Shown here in pieces: positions 7,706 to 14,908 of a DNA stretch of 35,967 nucleotides. The translations under genes were made by a program, and so were the position numbers. The notes beneath the pieces are model-generated. The model had not been told where the DNA came from and searched no databases. It worked only from the letters and a program-made list of their open reading frames with translations. Origin of the DNA: Acidimicrobium sp. UBA3029 (GTDB taxonomy: Bacteria > Actinomycetota > Acidimicrobiia > Acidimicrobiales > Ilumatobacteraceae); assembly GCA_002367695.1 (NCBI GenBank), contig DFDK01000107.1:6296-42262 (forward strand). Direction: 5' to 3'. How positions within the stretch are numbered: the first letter of the stretch is position 1; the number at the start of each line of letters is the position of its first letter.

Positions 7706-9988
7706 ATGAGCACCACACACGACACCCCAACTGCCACTGTGGCCGGCGCGAAGCGCATCAAGCCATATCAAATCTCGATCGCATTCGGAGTTGGCATTGG
7801 TGTCTTCACCATGATCTCAGGCATCGTCCCCCAGATCACAGGTTGGGAAGAAACGTCGCTTGTTCACCGCAAGGTATTCGAGGGAATTCCTGGTGCATTG
7901 CAAATTGCGTTCTACACCGTCATCCCGATGCTGCTCATTTGGGGTTCATTACGTTTTGCCGACCGAATTCGCAACTGGGAGCGTGGTGCGCCAGATCGCC
8001 GTAAGACGACACGAAAAAATTTCAAACAGCGCCTTGCCGACTACCGCGCTGGTGTTTACATGCGCACGCTCTTGCGTGACAGTGCAGCCGGCTTAATGCA
8101 CTCAATGATGTATTTCGGTTTCTTGATTTTGCTTGGCGTCACCACCGTGCTCGAACTTGATCACCAGTTGCCACCAGCACTCAAGTTTTTGCACGGCGAC
8201 ATTTATAAGGCGTATGCCGCAGTTGGTGACTTTGCAGGGTTGATGTTTACAGGTGGTGTCGTATGGGCAATCATCCGTCGCTATGTGCAGCGCCCATACC
8301 GAATTCGTATCAAGACCAAGCCAGAGCATGCGCTGATTCTTGCAACGCTATTAGTCATCGGTTTGAGCGGTTTTGGTTCGGAGATATTCCGTATTGCTCA
8401 AGGTCAAGCAGCTGGCGTTGACCTTGATTTTGAAAAATGGAGCTTCATTGGATACCCACTTGCTCAACTTGTTAATGGTGCTTCAGCCAGCACATTGACA
8501 ACATGGCATCAGGGTTGGTGGATTGCTCACGTAGCAGCGTTCATCGTCTTTCTTGCGATCTTGCCAATCACGATGTTGCGTCACATTTTTACTTCACCAC
8601 TCAACATGTATCTCAAAGATCGCGAGCGCCCGAAGGGTGCAATGAAGGCAATGCCAAATCTCACCGAGACTTCACTTGAGACTTTTGGCGCGCACGTTAT
8701 TGAGGATTTCACGTGGAAGCAACTGCTCGATTTGGATGCGTGCACCATGTGCGGTCGTTGCACAAGTGTGTGCCCAGCACATGCGACAGGCAAGTCACTT
8801 GACCCGCGCGAAATCGTGCTCAAGAGCGGTGAGGTGATGGCGGCAACTGCTTCACATGCCCCTGGTGGCAAAGTGTCGCCACCAATTGGTGTTGACAGCG
8901 AGATCACAATCTCGGTCAACTCGTTGTTTGAGCGGATCACCGCAGAAGAAGTGTGGGCTTGCACGAGTTGCAAGGCTTGCGATGAAATTTGTCCTGTCAA
9001 TATCGAAATTCTTGACAAGATTCTCGACATGCGTCGTTACTTGTCGCTGATGGAAAGCGATTTCCCTGCCGAATTGGGCAACGCGTACCGCGCGATGGAA
9101 AACCAAGGCAACCCATGGGGCATGAACCAAGGCGAGCGCGGCGACTGGGCAAAGGATCTCGATGTTCAGGTGCTTGATCCTGGCGCGGCATTCAACCACG
9201 AGTACTTGTACTGGGTTGGTTGTGCTGGAAGTTTCGACGACAAAAACAAGAAAGTCACGCAGTCGATGGCCAAGTTGCTCAAACGCGCAGGCGTCGATGT
9301 AGCGATACTTGGACCGAGCGAAATGTGCACGGGCGACAGTGCACGTCGCAGCGGCAACGAATACTTGTTCCAGATGCTGGCGATGCCAAACATCGAGATG
9401 CTCAACGGCATGGGCGTGCGCAAAATCATTACGCAATGCCCGCACTGCTTCAACACCCTTGCCAACGAATACCCGCAGTTGGGTGGCACGTATGAAGTGA
9501 TTCACCACTCACAATTGCTCGAACATTTGATCGACAGTGGCAAGTTAGATGTGAGCAACGCAACTCTCGAAGAGCGCATCACCTATCACGACTCGTGTTA
9601 CCTCGGTCGCCACAACGATGTGTACTTGGCGCCACGAAATGTTGTCAGTTCAATCAAGGGTGCAGAACTTGTCGAAATGCCACGCAATGGAACCACCGGA
9701 ATGTGTTGTGGTGCTGGTGGTGCACGCATGTGGATGGAAGAAAACATTGGCACAAAGATCAACGATGAGCGAGCAGCGGAAGCAATTGCAACTGGTGCAA
9801 GCCGCGTCGCAACAGCATGTCCGTTCTGTTACATCATGTTGGATGACGGTGTGAAGGGTGCTGGCAAAGAAGAGACCGAAGTCAAGGTCGCAGACATTGC
9901 CATTCACTTGCTGGACGCACTTGAAAACGGCGAGCGCATAAATGCCGAGCGACCTGCGCCACTCGCAGTTCCTGCTGCTGGCAACTAA
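7706..9988 (+). CDS. Membrane-bound (Fe-S)-binding oxidoreductase, HdrD/GlpC-like
   Basis: The product, 760 aa, has about six N-terminal membrane segments (for example near residues 22-45, 65-85, 125-150, 275-300), like the gamma subunit of nitrate reductase. Two [4Fe-4S] ferredoxin motifs follow, CTMCGRCTSVCP near 346 and CTSCKACDEICP near 419. The C-terminal half has two CCG-type domains (VGCAGSFDD, QCPHCFN; DSCYLGRHN, MCCGAGG, ACPFCY), as in heterodisulfide reductase subunit D and GlpC. It resembles actinobacterial single-chain reductases such as mycobacterial Rv0338c (from memory). It probably moves electrons between the membrane quinone pool and a cytosolic partner; the partner is unknown. 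The stop codon directly abuts that of dcd. Confidence 0.9.
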   Translation: MSTTHDTPTATVAGAKRIKPYQISIAFGVGIGVFTMISGIVPQITGWEETSLVHRKVFEGIPGALQIAFYTVIPMLLIWGSLRFADRIRNWERGAPDRRKTTRKNFKQRLADYRAGVYMRTLLRDSAAGLMHSMMYFGFLILLGVTTVLELDHQLPPALKFLHGDIYKAYAAVGDFAGLMFTGGVVWAIIRRYVQRPYRIRIKTKPEHALILATLLVIGLSGFGSEIFRIAQGQAAGVDLDFEKWSFIGYPLAQLVNGASASTLTTWHQGWWIAHVAAFIVFLAILPITMLRHIFTSPLNMYLKDRERPKGAMKAMPNLTETSLETFGAHVIEDFTWKQLLDLDACTMCGRCTSVCPAHATGKSLDPREIVLKSGEVMAATASHAPGGKVSPPIGVDSEITISVNSLFERITAEEVWACTSCKACDEICPVNIEILDKILDMRRYLSLMESDFPAELGNAYRAMENQGNPWGMNQGERGDWAKDLDVQVLDPGAAFNHEYLYWVGCAGSFDDKNKKVTQSMAKLLKRAGVDVAILGPSEMCTGDSARRSGNEYLFQMLAMPNIEMLNGMGVRKIITQCPHCFNTLANEYPQLGGTYEVIHHSQLLEHLIDSGKLDVSNATLEERITYHDSCYLGRHNDVYLAPRNVVSSIKGAELVEMPRNGTTGMCCGAGGARMWMEENIGTKINDERAAEAIATGASRVATACPFCYIMLDDGVKGAGKEETEVKVADIAIHLLDALENGERINAERPAPLAVPAAGN

Positions 9989-10552
9989 CTAGCGAAAGTT
10001 TTCGAAGTAACGACTTGGGGTCGGCCCACGCTGACCCTGATATTTGGAACCTCGTGCGCCTTTGCCATACGGATTGTCGGCAGGTGTGGTCATGTTCATG
10101 AAACTCACTTGACCAATTTTCATGTTTGGATACAACGTGATTGGAAGATTGGCGACATTTGATAACTCGAGCGTGATGTGGCCATCAAAGCCAGCGTCGA
10201 TAAACCCAGCAGTTGAATGAATCAGTAAGCCGAGTCGACCGAGCGAGCTTTTGCCCTCTACGCGAGCAACTAGATCGTCGGCAATTGCCACACGCTCAAG
10301 TGTTGAACCCAAAACAAATTCGCCCGGGTGCAACATAAACACGCCGTCTTGAGGAACCTCTACCAACTCGGTGAGATCTGCAAGATCTTTCTTTACATCG
10401 ATAACCGCTGCAGTGTGATTGCGAAACACGCGAAACAAATTGGACAATTTGACGTCAATCGACGACGGCTGCAGGCACGACTCGTCGAGTGGATCAATGA
10501 TGATTCTCTTCGAGGCGAGAGCCTCACGGATGCTTTTGTCGGACAGGATCAC
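9989..10552 (-). CDS. dcd: dCTP deaminase, probably the dUMP-forming (Dcd-Dut) type
   Basis: The product, 187 aa from GTG at 10552 (MILSDKSIREAL), deaminates dCTP and supplies dUMP for thymidylate synthesis. Conserved blocks are KSSLGRLGLLIHSTAGFIDA, GFDGHITLELSNVANLPI and the C-terminal RGSKYQGQRGPTPSRYF. These resemble the bifunctional mycobacterial enzyme, which also removes pyrophosphate, more than the E. coli enzyme; this subtype is inference. An upstream in-frame GTG at 10564 adds four residues and has a better SD-like GAAGG, but homologues start at MILSD or similar. It converges on the Fe-S oxidoreductase with no bases between the stop codons. Confidence 0.92.
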   Translation of the reverse strand: MILSDKSIREALASKRIIIDPLDESCLQPSSIDVKLSNLFRVFRNHTAAVIDVKKDLADLTELVEVPQDGVFMLHPGEFVLGSTLERVAIADDLVARVEGKSSLGRLGLLIHSTAGFIDAGFDGHITLELSNVANLPITLYPNMKIGQVSFMNMTTPADNPYGKGARGSKYQGQRGPTPSRYFENFR

Positions 10553-10639
10553 AACGAAGCACACTATCTAACAGCCTTCAGTTCTGGCTAATAGCCGTCT
10601 GCACTGACCAATAGTGATCGACACAGACCCACACGGGAT

Positions 10640-10666
10640 TTGAACTTGGTTTCGGGTTGGTACTCT
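10640..10666 (+). promoter_or_regulatory. Candidate tRNA-Gly promoter
   Basis: TTGAAC (10640-10645) and TACTCT (10661-10666) are 15 bases apart, with the -10 box ending 13 bases before the mature tRNA. Reading the -35 as TTTGAA gives a 16-base spacer. The position fits a short tRNA leader, but the spacer is shorter than ideal. The rest of 10565-10679 contains an 11-base palindrome GGCTAATAGCC (10586-10596) and presumably the dcd promoter, which I cannot place. Confidence 0.35.
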
Positions 10667-10679
10667 CTACAACGGTTTC

Positions 10680-10750
10680 GCGGGTGTAGTTCAGAGGTAG
10701 AACATCAGCTTCCCAAGCTGAGAACGCGGGTTCGATTCCCGTCACCCGCT
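10680..10750 (+). tRNA. tRNA-Gly, anticodon CCC
   Basis: A complete cloverleaf of 71 bases can be drawn. The acceptor stem is GCGGGTG with CACCCGC, the D stem GTTC/GAAC, the anticodon stem TCAGC/GCTGA around the loop TTCCCAA, and the T stem GCGGG/CCCGT around TTCGATT. The discriminator base is T. The anticodon is CCC, which reads GGG glycine codons. CCA is not encoded; the cca gene lies nearby at 14909-16315. The small membrane-protein gene on the other strand ends inside its 3' end. Confidence 0.96.
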
Positions 10751-10963
10751 CAACAAGCTGACAAGAGCCCAAGCGGCTGCAACACCACCAATAATCGCCA
10801 TCGTCACCGTTCTCGTGATTGGTGCTCGATCTAAGTCATCATTTGCATGTTTAGGTTTCTTTCTTGCGCTCGGCGGTTTCACAATGGCCAGCACATTGCC
10901 AACGCACATTGCACCACCAAGAGCGAGCACTAAATACGCAAGAAGGTCTTGGCCAAGAAACAT
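10742..10963 (-). CDS. Small two-pass membrane protein of unknown function
   Basis: The product has 73 aa. Two hydrophobic segments are clear: LLAYLVLALGGAMCVGNVLA (about residues 7-28) and MAIIGGVAAAWALVSLL near the C-terminus, joined by a basic and polar loop (KPPSARKKPKHANDD). The ATG lies three bases after the dnaB stop codon, so it looks like the last gene of the dnaB operon. Its stop codon lies within the 3' end of the opposing tRNA-Gly gene, a nine-base overlap. I do not recognise the family. The membrane pattern and operon position support a real gene. Confidence 0.65.
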   Translation of the reverse strand: MFLGQDLLAYLVLALGGAMCVGNVLAIVKPPSARKKPKHANDDLDRAPITRTVTMAIIGGVAAAWALVSLLSG

Positions 10964-10966
10964 GCG

Positions 10967-12364
10967 CTAGTTACGAAGTGCGGCATCGACAACAGGATCT
11001 GAAGCCACACCCTCAAAACGGGTGTACGTCGAGAGCCAAGCAAGGCGTGCGGTGCCCAATGGCCCTGCACGGTGCTTAGCAACGTTGATTTCAGCAAGAC
11101 CCTTCAAGTTGGGATCTTGGTCATAAATTTCGGCTCGATACAAGAACATCACCACGTCGGCGTCCTGCTCAAGTGCGCCAGACTCACGCAAGTCGGAAAG
11201 AGTTGGGTGTTTGTCTGTGCGTGATTCGAGTTGACGACTCAACTGACTTAAGGCCAAAACCGGCACATTGAATTCGCGGGCCAATAACTTGAGTTTTCGA
11301 CTGATCTCACTCACTTCCAACTGGCGATTCTCTGGTCGACCGTCACCACCCATCAACTGCAAATAGTCGATCACAATAAGCGAAAGTCCTCCGTCGCGAC
11401 TGATGGTGCGACGTGCTTTTGCACGAATCTGACCAACCGAAGTACCGGCACTGTCGTCAATGATCAAAGGAATATCGAGTCGACCAACGGCATGGCTGAT
11501 CTTTGTCCAATCGTTTGCTGATGGACGACCTGTGCGCAACAACGTGCTGTCAACTCGTGCTTCGCTGGACAAAATACGTTGAGCAAGTTCAGCTTTACCC
11601 ATTTCTAGCGAGAAAAAGAGCACGGGTTGCATCAATGTTTGAGCAGCATGCACCGCGAGTCCAAGTGCAAATGCACTCTTACCCATCGCAGGGCGAGCTC
11701 CGATGATATTGAGTGTGCCGGGCTGCAAACCAAGCAATACTTTGTCGAGTTCTGCGATTCCTGTTGGTACACCCGTGATGGCGCCCTTGTTGTCAACGAG
11801 TGTTTGGAGTTTTTCGATCGCTTGATCAATCAACACGTTGACCTTCTCTGCATTATCACCGATGTGGCTCTCGCCGATATCAAAAATCTTGCTCTCTGCA
11901 TCATCGATTGCTTTATCAACGTCGTCTGGCTCGTTAAATGCGATCTCGGCAATGTCGGATGCTGCACCAATGAGGCGCCGCAGGCGTGCGGTGTCGCGCA
12001 CAATCTTTGCGTAACGATCAGCACTTGTGATCGCTGGTGTTGCATTTTGTAGCGTCAGCAACGCATCAAGACCACCAATGGTGTCGAGTGTGCCCGCGCG
12101 ACGGAGTTCTTCTGCAACCGTGACTGCGTCAACTGGCTCGCCACCCGTGTTGAGTGATCGAATCGCATCAAAAATATGACGGTGAATAGGTTTGTAAAAC
12201 TCGTCTGGGAGTACACCGCGTTCGAGTGCAGCCGCTACCGCATCGCGCGATAACAGCATCGCACCCAGTAGCGATGCTTCAGCATCAAGGTTGTGCGGAG
12301 GCACACGCTGCGTGCTGCGTTGCACTGGTCGCGTGTCGTTATTTGATTCACCCGCTAATGACAT
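10967..12364 (-). CDS. dnaB: Replicative DNA helicase DnaB
   Basis: The product, 465 aa, is the hexameric replicative helicase that unwinds DNA at the fork. The N-terminal DnaB domain starts at VPPHNLDAEASLLGAMLLS. The RecA-like C-terminal ATPase has Walker A in GARPAMGKSAFAL (about residues 221-233), the Walker B region SLIVIDYLQLM, and SDLRESGALEQDADVVMFLYR with the arginine-finger region. Length is normal and no intein is present. It follows rplI in the rpsF-ssb-rpsR-rplI-dnaB order but is separated from rplI by 106 bases that contain a perfect DnaA box. The likely loader partner, dciA, is at 32791-33177. Confidence 0.96.
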   Translation of the reverse strand: MSLAGESNNDTRPVQRSTQRVPPHNLDAEASLLGAMLLSRDAVAAALERGVLPDEFYKPIHRHIFDAIRSLNTGGEPVDAVTVAEELRRAGTLDTIGGLDALLTLQNATPAITSADRYAKIVRDTARLRRLIGAASDIAEIAFNEPDDVDKAIDDAESKIFDIGESHIGDNAEKVNVLIDQAIEKLQTLVDNKGAITGVPTGIAELDKVLLGLQPGTLNIIGARPAMGKSAFALGLAVHAAQTLMQPVLFFSLEMGKAELAQRILSSEARVDSTLLRTGRPSANDWTKISHAVGRLDIPLIIDDSAGTSVGQIRAKARRTISRDGGLSLIVIDYLQLMGGDGRPENRQLEVSEISRKLKLLAREFNVPVLALSQLSRQLESRTDKHPTLSDLRESGALEQDADVVMFLYRAEIYDQDPNLKGLAEINVAKHRAGPLGTARLAWLSTYTRFEGVASDPVVDAALRN

Positions 12365-12423
12365 ATGTCTACCTTGCCCGAACTTGCCTGTTGATCGATA
12401 GGGGCATAACCATGTGACTTAAC

Positions 12424-12437
12424 TGTGGATAACCACA
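12424..12437. promoter_or_regulatory. Perfect DnaA box within a dyad upstream of dnaB
   Basis: TGTGGATAA (12424-12432), the reverse complement of TTATCCACA, is an exact match to the DnaA-box consensus and lies 60 bases before the dnaB ATG. It is the left part of a dyad, TGTGG-ATAA-CCACA. The rest of 12365-12470 holds a short CCGC/GCGG hairpin near 12445-12455 with no T-tract. A role in DnaA control of dnaB is inference. Confidence 0.6.
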
Positions 12438-12470
12438 CACAACCCCGCTACGCGGAGCCATTGCGTCGCG

Positions 12471-12917
12471 TTACTTAGCTACAACAGAAAGGTTGATCAC
12501 ACCAATGACATCGCCATACAGTTCGACCGAGACCGCATGGTCTCCGACTGAACGGATCGGTGTATCGATGGTGATGTTCTTGCGATCAACAGTGATACCC
12601 GTTTGATCCAAGAGTGCTGCGGCGATCTCGGTTGTTGAGATAGACCCAAACAAACGACCCTCGGCTCCGGCTTTCGCCTTGACCTTGACTGGCTGTTTGG
12701 CCAAATCGGCTGCAACACCGCGTGCAGCTTCGCGCTCGGTGTTTTCGCGCAAGTCACGAGCACGACGCATCACGCCAGCCTGAATAACTTCACCTTCGGA
12801 AGCGACAATGGCCAAGCCGTGTGGCAACAAATGGTTGCGTGCATGACCAGACGAAACGGTGATGATGTCGCCGCGGCGACCGACACCTGCAATATCAGAA
12901 CGAAGCAAAACCTTCAT
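12471..12917 (-). CDS. rplI: 50S ribosomal protein L9
   Basis: The product, 148 aa, is the bL9 protein of the large subunit. The N-terminal signature MKVLLRSDIAGVGRRGDI and GHARNHLLPHGLA match the family; a central helix and the C-terminal domain (GRLFGSISTTEIAAAL) complete it. Length is normal. It starts three bases after the rpsR stop codon and is probably cotranscribed with rpsF, ssb and rpsR. Confidence 0.96.
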   Translation of the reverse strand: MKVLLRSDIAGVGRRGDIITVSSGHARNHLLPHGLAIVASEGEVIQAGVMRRARDLRENTEREAARGVAADLAKQPVKVKAKAGAEGRLFGSISTTEIAAALLDQTGITVDRKNITIDTPIRSVGDHAVSVELYGDVIGVINLSVVAK

Positions 12918-12920
12918 GGC

Positions 12921-13391
12921 CTATGCCTCCTCGGTTGTAGTTGTGACTGAAACTTCAACATCAGCGGCTGGTGCTGCGGCTACCGAAGATTCGGCGGCAT
13001 CAATTGTTGCTGCGTACTTATCAACCAGTGCTGACTCGTTTGAACCAGCATCGGTGTTTGGTGCGCCACGACGCGGACGGTCGCTACGTGAGCCACCGTC
13101 TTCCTCGCCACGACGCGGAGCGCGCGCTGCTGCAACTCGCTTGGTATATGGCAAGAGTGCCATCTCGCGTGCGTTCTTGACAGCAAGTGCGACGTCGCGT
13201 TGTTGCTGAACGGTATTGCCGTTCATGCGGCGAGCACGCAATTTGGATCGATCGGACATGAAGCGCTGCAACAAGTTGACATCTTTGTAGTCGATGTATC
13301 CGATGTGCTCAGCGTGTAAAACGTTTGGACGCTTCTTGTATTTGCGCATTGCAGCTTTCGCTGCCCTCGCTTTGTTGGTTTTACTTGTCAT
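12921..13391 (-). CDS. rpsR: 30S ribosomal protein S18 with a long C-terminal extension
   Basis: The product has 156 aa, about twice the usual bS18 length. The core is clear: YIDYKDVNLLQRFMSDRSKL, RARRMNGNT and the C-terminal helix AREMALLPYTKRV. The CxxC pair present in many bS18 proteins is absent (NVLHAEHI at that place), so it is the zinc-free form. From about residue 87 the protein continues as a basic RG/DRPRRG stretch and then an Ala/Val/Glu-rich acidic tail ending TTTTEEA. The extension fills the space up to rplI, whose start is three bases after the stop. It could be an intrinsically disordered tail on the ribosome surface; its function is unknown. Confidence 0.9.
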   Translation of the reverse strand: MTSKTNKARAAKAAMRKYKKRPNVLHAEHIGYIDYKDVNLLQRFMSDRSKLRARRMNGNTVQQQRDVALAVKNAREMALLPYTKRVAAARAPRRGEEDGGSRSDRPRRGAPNTDAGSNESALVDKYAATIDAAESSVAAAPAADVEVSVTTTTEEA

Positions 13392-13426
13392 GTCTTAATT
13401 CCCTTTGTGGTTATTGAGTGGTGTGA

Positions 13427-13876
13427 TTAGAAAGGTTCTTCGCCGGTGTCGTGCGGGTTGACATCGGTGCCTGGGTTGGCGCCACGTGACGCGCCGCCTT
13501 GGCTTTGGCTTTGGCTATCGGTTTTTGGAGTGCGCTCTACTTGAGCGGTTGCCCAACGAAGACTTGGTCCGAGCTCATCAGCGATCACGTCGATAGCGGT
13601 GCGCTTGTCGCCCTCTCGAGTGGTGTACTCGCGCTGCTCAAGTCGACCAGTGACAACAACTCGTGCACCCTTAGTCAATGAAGCCGCTGCATTTTCACCA
13701 AGTTGGCCCCACGCAGTGACATTGAAATAAGAAGTTTGTTCCTGCCATTCGCCGTTGACCTGATAACGACGACCGACGGCGATGCCAAACGAGGCAACTC
13801 CGCGACCAGTGGTGGTGAAACGAAGCTCGGGATCGCGGGTGAGATTACCTACGAGAGTGATGGTGTTATCTGACAT
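13427..13876 (-). CDS. ssb: Single-stranded DNA-binding protein
   Basis: The product, 149 aa, binds single-stranded DNA in replication and repair. The OB fold covers about residues 1-112 (ITLVGNLTRDPELRFT, EQTSYFNVTAWGQLGENAA, RVVVTGRLEQREYTTREG). A short Ser/Gln/Gly-rich linker follows and the acidic tip reads DTGEEPF, the protein-interaction tail that is DDDIPF in E. coli. It is the second gene after rpsF in the standard rpsF-ssb-rpsR arrangement. Confidence 0.95.
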   Translation of the reverse strand: MSDNTITLVGNLTRDPELRFTTTGRGVASFGIAVGRRYQVNGEWQEQTSYFNVTAWGQLGENAAASLTKGARVVVTGRLEQREYTTREGDKRTAIDVIADELGPSLRWATAQVERTPKTDSQSQSQGGASRGANPGTDVNPHDTGEEPF

Positions 13877-13920
13877 TGTTGATGCTCCTTACGAAGTGGC
13901 TACTTGATCAAAGAGATCAA

Positions 13921-14250
13921 TTAGGCAGACACTGCGGTGAGACCGCGGCGTGATGCTTCTTGATCTGGCAAACGGAGAAGTTTGTGGCGGAGGACATCAT
14001 CCGCAATGCGAAGACTGCGCTCGAACTCGTCGAGTGCGCCACCTGATGCCATGAGGTTGAACACCGCGTAGTAGCCGTCGTTCTGTTTATTGATTGGGTA
14101 TGCAAGACGACGCTTGCCCCACCAATCAGGTGACCCGTGGACTGTGCCACCTACACCTTGAACTGCCTTGGTCACAGTGGAGATCCAACTGTGCGCAGCC
14201 GATTCTTCTAAGTTGCCGCTAACTATGAGCATTAATTCGTAAGCACGCAT
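13921..14250 (-). CDS. rpsF: 30S ribosomal protein S6
   Basis: The product, 109 aa, is bS6, which pairs with bS18 on the small-subunit platform. It begins MRAYELMLIVSGNLEES and contains WWGKRRLAYPINKQNDGYYA, the family core. The frame stays open upstream to 14481, but the start at 14250 is chosen because it gives the canonical N-terminus and has an SD-like AAGGGAG about eleven bases before it. It is first in rpsF-ssb-rpsR-rplI and its leader carries a structured element at 14264-14302. Confidence 0.95.
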   Translation of the reverse strand: MRAYELMLIVSGNLEESAAHSWISTVTKAVQGVGGTVHGSPDWWGKRRLAYPINKQNDGYYAVFNLMASGGALDEFERSLRIADDVLRHKLLRLPDQEASRRGLTAVSA

Positions 14251-14263
14251 GAACGTGGTAACT

Positions 14264-14302
14264 CCCTTCGGTTCCAACCGGGGCTGGAGCCCCCGAGGGG
14301 GC
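14264..14302 (-). promoter_or_regulatory. Structured rpsF leader, candidate S6:S18 autoregulatory motif
   Basis: On the minus strand two hairpins precede rpsF. The distal one is GCCCC-CTCG-GGGGC (14289-14302). The proximal one (14264-14283) is CCC-CGGT, loop TGGA, ACCG, an unpaired AA, then GGG, which overlaps the SD. Bacterial rpsF leaders often carry an ACCG-containing hairpin bound by the S6:S18 complex for feedback control. The ACCG-AA bulge here fits that description loosely. The match to the known consensus was judged by eye. Confidence 0.4.
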
Positions 14303-14324
14303 AGGGTGGATATGTGGACTTGGG

Positions 14325-14353
14325 ATCGTATCGGCACGAAGGGAGCGTGCCAC
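14325..14353 (-). promoter_or_regulatory. Candidate rpsF promoter
   Basis: On the minus strand GTGGCA (14348-14353) and TACGAT (14325-14330) are 17 bases apart, about 75 bases before the rpsF start and upstream of both leader hairpins. Each hexamer matches four of six consensus positions. The placement leaves a leader long enough to hold the proposed regulatory structure. Confidence 0.4.
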
Positions 14354-14378
14354 ACCCGTGTTGCAGGGATTAGCCGAA

Positions 14379-14897
14379 CTAGCGCCGAGACCTGTGCCTT
14401 GTTGACTTTATTTCGGGTTTTGGGGCTGTAGCCATTGGCAATGACCGCAACAGATGATGCCAACGACAGGACCGACAGCACTCGACAACATAGGCCGTAT
14501 ATGTAATAGCCGAACTTTGGCTAATTAGGAGTTCGTCGGCACGATGCTGCTCGGTGTGTTGAGCGAGCTGTCGAAACTCTTCGAGTTCGTGCGGCTTGGT
14601 TATACATCGTCCATGGCTTGGGAGGCGTGGACCAAATACATACGTCACCAACGCAACATTGTCTTGCACGCAAATCGGGCATTTCACACTTGTTGCATCA
14701 CCAAAGTTTTTTGCTGCACGGACCAAGTCGGGGTGTGCATCGCACAGTTGTTCTCTTCGAATGCGTCCGCGGCGAAACTCATTGATGAGTGCGCGGCGCG
14801 TAAGACGATGATCAATCACACCGCCAACAGTTTCACCGTTGTCGTCAGTGAGTGTGAGTTGACTCAGCCAACCCGTTGGGCGTCGTGAAGAATTCAT
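14379..14897 (-). CDS. DUF5318 family protein
   Basis: The product, 172 aa, has the pattern of the actinobacterial DUF5318 family: VIDHRLTRRALINEFRRGRI, REQLCDAHPDLVRAA, a first cysteine pair VKCPICVQDN, TYVFGPRLPSHGR, and a second pair VVECCRSCRWHHLLRS. The two CxxC motifs suggest a zinc-binding fold. The family has no known function. In mycobacteria a DUF5318 gene also lies near rpsF (from memory). The C-terminal 20 residues are basic (KPEIKSTRHRSRR). It lies 128 bases upstream of rpsF on the same strand and just after cca. The exact start is uncertain. Confidence 0.8.
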   Translation of the reverse strand: MNSSRRPTGWLSQLTLTDDNGETVGGVIDHRLTRRALINEFRRGRIRREQLCDAHPDLVRAAKNFGDATSVKCPICVQDNVALVTYVFGPRLPSHGRCITKPHELEEFRQLAQHTEQHRADELLISQSSAITYTAYVVECCRSCRWHHLLRSLPMATAPKPEIKSTRHRSRR

Positions 14898-14908
14898 TGA
14901 TGAGAACG

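Noticed and set aside
8852..9508. A 218-codon minus-strand frame inside the Fe-S oxidoreductase
   Set aside because: The plus-strand gene has all Fe-S motifs across this stretch. The antisense frame has no recognisable domain or start signal.
10578..10772. A 64-codon minus-strand frame containing RVTGIEPAFSAWEADVLPLN
   Set aside because: It is the antisense of the tRNA-Gly gene. Such frames are a well-known source of false protein annotations.
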